Shown one piece after another: positions 8,201 to 12,490 of a DNA stretch of 12,490 nucleotides. Both the position numbers and the translations under genes were made by a program. The stretch spans positions 1 to 12,490 of the forward strand of contig JAITES010000227.1 of the NCBI GenBank assembly GCA_031281925.1. The letters are read 5' to 3'. The first letter of the stretch is position 1. Every line of letters begins with the position of its first letter. The notes beneath the pieces are model-generated. The model worked only from the letters and a program-made list of their open reading frames with translations. It was not told where the DNA came from and searched no databases. This DNA is from Treponema sp. Its GTDB lineage: Bacteria > Spirochaetota > Spirochaetia > Treponematales > Breznakiellaceae.

Positions 8201-10248
8201 TGGTTTGCGGAAGAGAGTTCCCCGTATAATCCTCCCATGATATAACCGGGCGCTTCGGAATCGAAACTGTCCTGAGCGGGAAGGTTCATTGTCAGTTCCG
8301 AACTCTCCATGCCAGCGACCCGGTAGAGGCTTGATGTATCGTTCTGCTCAAAACCCGCGCCCAGAGTGACACGGGCCTTTATGTTTTCAGTCTCCCAGGA
8401 AGTTTCCGCGCCCAGCCCGACGGTTCCCGGATTGGTCGCGCCTTCCTCGGAAAAAGTCTGCGGTGCGGTTCCCGGTAACTGCATGGCCTGCATATTCCAG
8501 CGGAGCCCCAGGCCGAGTCCCGCGTTCAAAGGGCCTGAATTTTCGTAGACGGCGCCGAGTCCCGCTACCAGGCTTCCCAGATCCGAACCGGCGCTTTTTT
8601 TAAGGTAACGGATGCGGATAACTTCGTTGAAACCCGCAGGGCTGGAGAGGCGGACCGTCCCGCTGTTTTCATCAAAACTGGAGGAAGAATCCTCAAGACC
8701 TCCCCGGAAAACCTGTACGGAACCGGGTACCACATCCGTCCCGATGGCATAGGAACCTGCGGAACTGTAGTTGGTAAAGCGTATGCCCAGATCCGCAGGG
8801 TTCTTCCAGGAACCGGGAAGATATAATTCTCCATAACGATCCGCCATGGGCCAGCGGGCTTCCGGCTTCCTTCTGTCCCGTGCGGGTTCCTCCCGGATAA
8901 GTTCATAGATGCCTCTGCGGACCTCACTGCGGGCATAGAAGGGAAGGGTTGCGGCGACCGATGCGTCGTCCAGGGAGAGAACCCTGTAGCCCGGAACACG
9001 TTCCCCGGTCGAAAGGGTTACCAGTTCCGCATTGGCGGTGGCGCTGGAAGGAGCCTCGTAGCGGGAGAGGTTTTCAAAGGGGGAAAAAGCGCCGCCTTCC
9101 CGGAGCACGAGAACCCTCGTCCCGTTACTGAGGAGCAGATCCCCCGGCCGCCTGAGACCCGAGTTGTCTCCGCATTGGGGATAGGAGGCAAGATCGTGAT
9201 CCGGGCCGAACCAGTCCTGTACATCCGAGAGAAAACCGCTCCCCGGAGCGGTATAGCTCCCCAGTGAAAGATTCCAGGGCTGTCCGTTGCCGTTTTTGCT
9301 GTAGGCAACGGCAACCATGCCTTCAGGACTTGTACTCAGTTCCACAAGGCCCGCCGCGGCTCCCGAGGCATACTCACCGGGCAGGGCCAGTCTCCAGTGG
9401 CGGCCCTGGTTATCCAACAGGTCGCCATTTTTATCTTCAAGGTAGACCTGGGGGGCCTCGTCCAGATTGTTATCGGGAAGGACAAAGGAACGGTAACGGA
9501 GAGGATTTTTAAGTTCGGTATAGCTGTAGCTTCTCTCCCGGTTTCCCACAAAGACCCTCTCCTCCCTGGCGCCCATATCGTAACGGAAGAGACTGTGGAA
9601 TTTGATGTCCCCGCCGCCGAATTTCCCGTAAAGCCCGAATGCGTAAGGGTTGTCTCCTCCCAGATCGAGATAGGGGAAGCGCGGAAAATCGAGGCCCGTA
9701 TTGCCGACACCGACATACTGAACCGGCTCGTTCCCCATACCCTGATAACCTGCCCGGTATGTGTTTACATTGGGCGAATTCCCGTCTTCCTGAAAACTGG
9801 CTTCCACAAACCAGCGTTCCCGTATCCACAGTGAAAGCGTAAGATCCGCTTCCTGTGTAAAAAGCACCGGAGAATCTTCGGATTTGGCGTAAAATTGATT
9901 GAATTCCCGGCTATGGGAGAAGCCGTAATTGGCCTGCAGGGTGCTGTTCCAGAACCCTGAAATGAAGAGATCCACATCGGTATCTCCCAACTGAAAACTG
10001 GCCAGTTCTGTCTTCGCTTCTTCGGTGATACGTTTTTTAAGGACTTCGATGTCCATCTCCAGGGCAGGACTTTCCTTTTTTTCGGGACTGGAGGCTTCCA
10101 GAAGAGGGTATTTTTCGGTAGAATCAGCTTCCTGGGCCGTGATGGATGCCGGACAAAGGGAGATCATGAGAAGGGCGAGAGATAGCGGAACTCTCCGCCG
10201 GGCTCTGCGGGAGCGAAGGCGGAGGCAAGGGCTTAGCAAGGCATACAT
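5218..10248 (-). CDS. Giant exported beta-rich outer-membrane protein, SprA-like features
   Basis: 1676 residues. The signal peptide has an unusually long Arg-rich n-region (seven Arg at 10-19), then PLSLALLMISLCPASITA with likely cleavage after A38. A short charged helical stretch (58-85) precedes long runs of alternating hydrophobic/polar strands ending in aromatic residues, typical of beta-barrels (91-245, 556-760, 1085-1676). The chain ends GTIGTTLKVFF: a final strand with terminal Phe, as in BAM-inserted proteins. The stretch 175-256 (GNTGLDFPRFPY…FGLYGKFGGGDIKF…) and the motif VVPGSVQVFRGG…FDENSGTVRL…VIRIRY (506-548) recall SprA, the type 9 secretion translocon (from memory, not searched). 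Two beta-sandwich-like regions lie at about 760-880 and 890-1080; the second contains FVPGEWNKVEVRY and FSLDEIILED, as in carbohydrate-binding folds. ATG 10248 has no Shine-Dalgarno. A role in secretion or as a surface scaffold is inference. Confidence 0.85.
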   Translation of the reverse strand: MYALLSPCLRLRSRRARRRVPLSLALLMISLCPASITAQEADSTEKYPLLEASSPEKKESPALEMDIEVLKKRITEEAKTELASFQLGDTDVDLFISGFWNSTLQANYGFSHSREFNQFYAKSEDSPVLFTQEADLTLSLWIRERWFVEASFQEDGNSPNVNTYRAGYQGMGNEPVQYVGVGNTGLDFPRFPYLDLGGDNPYAFGLYGKFGGGDIKFHSLFRYDMGAREERVFVGNRERSYSYTELKNPLRYRSFVLPDNNLDEAPQVYLEDKNGDLLDNQGRHWRLALPGEYASGAAAGLVELSTSPEGMVAVAYSKNGNGQPWNLSLGSYTAPGSGFLSDVQDWFGPDHDLASYPQCGDNSGLRRPGDLLLSNGTRVLVLREGGAFSPFENLSRYEAPSSATANAELVTLSTGERVPGYRVLSLDDASVAATLPFYARSEVRRGIYELIREEPARDRRKPEARWPMADRYGELYLPGSWKNPADLGIRFTNYSSAGSYAIGTDVVPGSVQVFRGGLEDSSSSFDENSGTVRLSSPAGFNEVIRIRYLKKSAGSDLGSLVAGLGAVYENSGPLNAGLGLGLRWNMQAMQLPGTAPQTFSEEGATNPGTVGLGAETSWETENIKARVTLGAGFEQNDTSSLYRVAGMESSELTMNLPAQDSFDSEAPGYIMGGLYGELSSANQWNLIYQNYQESTALGTTIREIGWDGAREVSGKTGPFPVRDPLLTDKTDILGAEFSLGSGKTWAGFEVPLGDEGSILEETKAIEVPFRFHSFGGDYSDFVLILQIGILSEKDSPFTENPALIMERQIYPSPQNTPRNPAAFGSEARIETVQLNDEDRRKLRGATYLRIIALKQGLSSMDGTILLAPPILHASPFRPVVVKNGAIKGARDSAGQSSVSAREWLDESLGLKYGDIIGRLHPSGDQKVLQAGWEQLESGESPGVDGRTAGIPLSEYRVLSFFFKAPAFSNQMPARLRFLLGRGPESLDRDRETYLEGTVPLSAFVPGEWNKVEVRYAGLGQGISVEGNGVPGASFAYRPSLESRSGEIVPGKSGYTAFFIDSEGPKVPDGGFSLDEIILEDSAPAFRINGGTAFEWKRPGTLLQMGKTVVFSDPAFNTALETGLRGDPFTAESVGSGGIISRSSGEIKVLGADIKGNYGLTWQDNNLNGEGSDVYWDAGHGISRAWGPFSASENFGLSPEDGTMEHSAELTLSRFLRSRVNAETSLEEEILDRNWEIQTSWAPPRVYIPAPTLNLDAGWKEDEEGAWIEDYGRAWAESWGKMAPDLGGGARERNIHGLGSLNLGTRPLGVNLTLEGTSDFTALSNSTISTSSSRLDFPLNLNPVNILFRGERTFSRSLAFSGADALDDGELYWNSINDSLPLWRLFPLYSLWSDDSRRAMEEGPGSALSSPQTDYSSFDDKYSIQGQFPSHYDIKAFFIPSSAGINIGRVLEKRMDTNRDTLNWGGNLGFSAVNMFGAFGVYPLVSFYEGDEYAHALELSVAQPRREDGSHFFEDDSFRIQSSFDASFHGFTGEELALNNTATASFNGSGFSAGTSQNWLESMELSWTVPTKKSLLSMFYNFVAGAVRTQGSWFKLSELLDSDYEQFRREKAELTISRTINQNDYLTWNLALGHESIIRILGRLDFSVFAKLDIAQDETAKSLSFLGTIGTTLKVFF
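10193..10224 (-). promoter_or_regulatory. Strong hairpin just inside the giant gene's message
   Basis: Read on the minus strand, CTCCGCC and GGCGGAG form a perfect 7-bp outer stem. GCTC and GAGC form an inner 4-bp stem around CCGCA, with an internal loop of 3 and 2 bases. It spans coding nucleotides 25-56, codons 9 to 19, the same codons that encode the Arg-rich part of the signal peptide. There is no T-run, so it is not an intrinsic terminator. A role in translation or mRNA stability is inference; a by-product of Arg codons is the alternative. Confidence 0.4.
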
Positions 10249-10262
10249 CTATTCAGTATAAT
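10233..10262 (+). promoter_or_regulatory. Candidate promoter for the DUF503 and lipoprotein pair
   Basis: TTAGCA (10233-10238, 4/6 to TTGACA) and a perfect TATAAT (10257-10262) are separated by 18 bases. Transcription would begin near 10269 and give a leader of about 44 bases with a good ribosome binding site. The -35 box lies inside the first codons of the divergent giant gene, and the -10 box overlaps that gene's own -10 box on the other strand. Confidence 0.5.
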
Positions 10263-10286
10263 AATCGGCAGAATAGCCTGTATCAG
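10255..10286 (-). promoter_or_regulatory. Candidate promoter for the giant gene with almost no leader
   Basis: On the minus strand, TATACT (10255-10260) lies 6 bases before the ATG, and an overlapping TATTAT (10258-10263) lies 9 bases before it. TATTAT has CTGATA (10281-10286) 17 bases upstream, 4/6 to TTGACA. With either box the 5' leader would be about 0-3 bases, leaving no room for a ribosome binding site. Confidence 0.4.
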
Positions 10287-10290
10287 TAGC

Positions 10291-10310
10291 ATTGAGGTAT
10301 ATTGAGGTAT
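10291..10310 (+). repeat. Tandem 10-bp duplication carrying a ribosome binding site
   Basis: ATTGAGGTAT occurs twice in a row, directly before the DUF503 gene. Each copy contains GAGGT. The second GAGG (10304-10307) is 5 bases before the ATG at 10313, an acceptable Shine-Dalgarno spacing; the first is 15 bases before. The downstream copy supports the start at 10313 over the in-frame TTG at 10292, which lies within the repeat. Confidence 0.75.
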
Positions 10311-10312
10311 CA

Positions 10313-10600
10313 ATGATCGTGTCCATGATTCAGTTTATTTTTGAAATTCCGGAAGTGGACAACATAAAGGAAAAAAGGCGGATAATCCGCTCCATCAAGG
10401 ATAAACTCCGGCACAGGTTCAACATGAGCGTTGCCGAGGTAGATCTCCAGAATTCCCTGAGTTTTGCCCAGATTGGAGGCGCTCTGGTTTCCAACTCCCG
10501 CAGTTTCGGAGAAACGGTACTCCAGAAGGCCTTTGAAATGATCGAGCGCGATTTGCCGGTTCGTATTCAGGACATGAGCATCCATTCCGAGGAATTTTAG
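10313..10600 (+). CDS. DUF503 / YlxP-family small protein
   Basis: 95 residues, the normal length for this family. The start MIVSMIQFIFEIPEV, then NIKEKRRIIRSIKDKLRHRF (17-36) and NMSVAEVD (37-44), follow the DUF503 pattern closely: a beta strand, the xxKEKRRxxxSIKDRLRxRFN helix, then the VAEVD strand. VSNS (69-72) and the C-terminal RIQDMSI strand also fit. The family is a small ferredoxin-like fold often encoded near infB and rbfA and thought to be linked to ribosome or RNA work, but its function is not settled (family knowledge). Here it is not next to translation genes but 2 bases upstream of a lipoprotein gene. ATG 10313 has GAGG 5 bases upstream; the in-frame TTG at 10292 would add seven residues that do not fit the family. 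Confidence 0.9.
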   Translation: MIVSMIQFIFEIPEVDNIKEKRRIIRSIKDKLRHRFNMSVAEVDLQNSLSFAQIGGALVSNSRSFGETVLQKAFEMIERDLPVRIQDMSIHSEEF

Positions 10601-10602
10601 AC

Positions 10603-11250
10603 ATGTATAAAAAGTTGTTTCCAATTCTCTTTCTTTCCCTGTTCCTGGTTTCCTGTATCGGTGTAAAGGCCGGTATTTCCGTTGACGCGGAAGGAAAGGG
10701 CCGTATATCCCTGGAATACCGTATCCTGCGGGAATTTGAATCTCTTGGACGTCTCGACGGCAACGAAGCCTGGCCCATCATCCCCGCGGGAAAGGCGGAT
10801 CTGGAGCGGAGCCTTGAACGGCTTCCCGGAATGAAGTTGAAGTCATTTTCTCAAAAGGATGAAGGAAACGATATCCGGCTTCGCGCCGAAATGGAATTTT
10901 CTTCGGTGGAGAGCCTGCTCCCCTTTCTCGACGCGTGGGGGGAAAGGGCCTTCTATCGGAATGAAAATGGCAAAAAGCGGCTCTCCCTCTGCCTGAATCC
11001 CGGTGGAAAGCCCTATGATCCTCAGCTTATCGCAATCTTTAAGCGGTTTTCAGAGGATTATGTATGGGAATTGAGCCTTACCGCGCCCGGAACGGTTTCG
11101 CTTGCGGCAAAAGACGGGAAGGGGAATCCCCTTGCGGAACTGCCCGAGGGAGCAAAGCTTGAAGAAAACGGTAAAACGGCGCGTTTTTCTATAACTCCGG
11201 CCGGTATCCTCTCCGCGGAAAAGGGCCTCATTCTCGATTTTTCATGGTAG
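10603..11250 (+). CDS. Small predicted lipoprotein, function unknown
   Basis: 215 residues. The signal peptide MYKKLFPILFLSLFLVSC has a lipobox-like LVSC with Cys at 18. The segment after it (VKAGISVDAEGKGRISLEYRI, 21-41) has the strand-turn-strand form and 'DAEGKGRI' pattern seen in LppM/DUF3153-like exported proteins; this is a weak resemblance from memory. The rest is mixed, with helices around 66-76 and 98-112 and strands to the end (GLILDFSW). There is one more Cys (SLCLNPGG), so no disulfide is expected in the lipidated mature form. GAGGA at 10589-10593, inside the end of the DUF503 gene, is 9 bases before the ATG. The gap to that gene is 2 bp, so they share a transcript. The 3' end overlaps the convergent membrane-protein gene by 23 bp. 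Confidence 0.87.
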   Translation: MYKKLFPILFLSLFLVSCIGVKAGISVDAEGKGRISLEYRILREFESLGRLDGNEAWPIIPAGKADLERSLERLPGMKLKSFSQKDEGNDIRLRAEMEFSSVESLLPFLDAWGERAFYRNENGKKRLSLCLNPGGKPYDPQLIAIFKRFSEDYVWELSLTAPGTVSLAAKDGKGNPLAELPEGAKLEENGKTARFSITPAGILSAEKGLILDFSW

Positions 11251-12490
11251 CCAAACTCAGGGTAAGGGCCCGGAGCAGGAGCAGCAGGAAGGGAAGAATC
11301 AGCAGGGCGGCGGAGAGAAGCCGTCTGTGCCCCGCATCCGCAAGAAGCTTCAGGTAAGCGGGGAAACCGTCCCGGTAAAGCAGGGGGAGCAGCATCAGCG
11401 GGAGGGGGGCAAGGATTGCGCAGATCCATACCAGGACAGGGTTTTTGAGGATTCTGCCCAGAAGCAGCAGAAGGAAGGCTCCCAAAAGAAAGGGGAGATA
11501 GATAATATCAATCGCCAGCGCAATAAACATTTCCGCATTCATTGAAAAGAGGGCGGCGGCCCCAAAAATTTCGGCCAGAGGGGATCTGTGTTTTCTTCTG
11601 TTCCGTAAAACCCTTGCTATGAACCACACAAGGCTGCATGAGGTACAGAAAAGAAAAGCGGTCAGTATAAGCCCTTCCGAAAGGAAAAAAGTATGCCCTG
11701 CCAGGGACAAAAAGTTGTAATGCAGGGATGAATCGTCCCGGTAAATGTCCGTTTGTACCGCATAACGGGCAATAAGGCTGCCCAGAGCTTCGCTCTCAAT
11801 GGGATGGCTGCCTTCCCGTGCCTCCGCCTGAAGTGCCCTGAAGCCCTGACCCTGGAGCTTCCGGAGGTAGGGGCTGGATTGGGCAATGCCGAGTCTGAGA
11901 AGCTCGGCGGGTTCCCCAAAACTGTATGCTATATTCTCCTCATTACAGAGCCGGGACAGGGGTTTAAGCATATCCAGCTGAACAAGGGAAGATTCCGTAC
12001 CATGACGGAAAACGAGCGAACCGGGGCGTTCCGCAGGCTCAAGCCTGAAAATCAGGGTATAAAACGGATCGTTTATGATGCTGTCCGCCGCAGGAAAAAC
12101 CTCTTCCCCCTCCAGAGGAGCCTCCTCATCGCCGGGAAAAGCGGCAAAACAGTCGGCTGGAATCTCCTCCATGGCCGTTATTTCCCTGACAAACGCAAGG
12201 GCGGTTTCCACGGAAAAGAGAAACTTCCCCTCCTCTTCGTTAAGGGGACAGAGGAGCACAAAAGTCCAGGGCTCTCCGGTTTCAGGCCGGTTTTTCGCGG
12301 GGATTCTGATGAATACAGAGGGGGCCTTCCCCTCTTCCGCTGTATCAAAAACATCTTCAAAGGGATAGATCCGCCCCTCTTCCCAGGATATTCCACGTTC
12401 ATCAAGGAGGCTTTTCAGCCTTTCGAGGGGGGAAACTCCGGGTATAGGCCCGGCCGGGGCCGCGGGACTTGTCTGGCTCCGGATAAAGTA
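11228..12490 (-). CDS. Membrane protein: extracytoplasmic-type domain plus about five C-terminal helices (5' end outside window)
   Basis: The frame is open to the last base and coding-like beyond the GTG at 12257-12259, so that is not the true start; 420 residues are visible and the N-terminus is missing. In visible numbering, about 1-270 is a soluble alpha/beta domain (ERLKSLLDERGISWEEGRIY, SVFIRIPAKN, WTFVLLCPLNEEE, then helix FSVETALAFVREI and AFPGDEEAPLEG). About five hydrophobic helices follow near 274-294, 307-328, 330-345, 351-372 and 390-412, and the C-terminus is basic. The order of strands and helices and the GDEE stretch vaguely recall M28-type aminopeptidases or GAA1-like membrane proteins, but the metal-binding His/Asp residues are not evident, so a non-catalytic relative is more likely if the link is real. 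The gene converges on the lipoprotein gene with a 23-bp overlap. Function unknown. Confidence 0.8.
   Translation of the reverse strand, partial: YFIRSQTSPAAPAGPIPGVSPLERLKSLLDERGISWEEGRIYPFEDVFDTAEEGKAPSVFIRIPAKNRPETGEPWTFVLLCPLNEEEGKFLFSVETALAFVREITAMEEIPADCFAAFPGDEEAPLEGEEVFPAADSIINDPFYTLIFRLEPAERPGSLVFRHGTESSLVQLDMLKPLSRLCNEENIAYSFGEPAELLRLGIAQSSPYLRKLQGQGFRALQAEAREGSHPIESEALGSLIARYAVQTDIYRDDSSLHYNFLSLAGHTFFLSEGLILTAFLFCTSCSLVWFIARVLRNRRKHRSPLAEIFGAAALFSMNAEMFIALAIDIIYLPFLLGAFLLLLLGRILKNPVLVWICAILAPLPLMLLPLLYRDGFPAYLKLLADAGHRRLLSAALLILPFLLLLLRALTLSLATMKNRE

Noticed and set aside
6364..8229. Several plus-strand open frames of 70-198 codons opposite the giant gene
   Set aside because: They are shadows of a long GC-rich coding sequence; their translations are rich in Pro, Arg and Gly with no family pattern.
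10190..10248. Twin-arginine (Tat) signal in the giant protein
   Set aside because: Although it contains S-R-R-A, the following residues are Arg-Arg-Arg-Val-Pro, not the Phe-Leu-Lys type pattern, so an ordinary Sec signal with a long n-region is more likely.
12178..12405. Minus-strand open frame of 75 codons at the right end
   Set aside because: It overlaps, in another frame, the extension of the partial membrane-protein gene, whose frame is coding-like through the window end.

Overview
The window looks like a chromosomal segment from a spirochaete, most likely Treponema or a relative. The case is inferential. There are two predicted lipoproteins with loose lipoboxes (…VSGC and …LVSC), a very large outer-membrane-type protein ending in Phe (so the cell has an outer membrane), a long UPRTase-like protein overlapping a TPR lipoprotein gene, and compact coding with frequent strand switching. 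Base composition appears somewhat GC-rich (not computed). I see no mobile element, CRISPR array, rRNA or tRNA.

Layout from left to right: (1) the 3' part of a DinG/Rad3-type helicase gene (+), running in from the left edge. (2) A minus-strand pair, 3024 to 1086: an Rrf2/IscR-type regulator with conserved Cys/His ligands, then a membrane protein with three copies of a winged-helix-like module. (3) A plus-strand pair, 3173 to 5262: a long UPRTase, then a TPR lipoprotein overlapping it by ATGA. (4) One giant minus-strand gene, 10248 to 5218, encoding a 1676-residue exported beta-rich protein with SprA-like features. (5) A plus-strand pair, 10313 to 11250: a DUF503/YlxP-family protein and a small lipoprotein. 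(6) A minus-strand membrane protein gene running off the right edge.

The only non-coding stretches of any size are two divergent promoter regions (3025-3172 and 10249-10312), both under 300 bases. All three convergent gene pairs overlap at their 3' ends (4, 45 and 23 bp), so no intergenic terminator is possible there. Two genes (upp and the giant gene) have a plausible -10 box only 6-7 bases before the start codon, which suggests leaderless or near-leaderless messages.

Functionally, half of the genes concern the envelope: two lipoproteins, the giant barrel-type protein and two multi-pass membrane proteins. The UPRTase (uracil salvage), the Rrf2 regulator and the helicase are cytoplasmic. The most striking items are the SprA-like giant protein, the Rrf2 plus triple-winged-helix membrane protein operon, and the systematic 3' overlaps.
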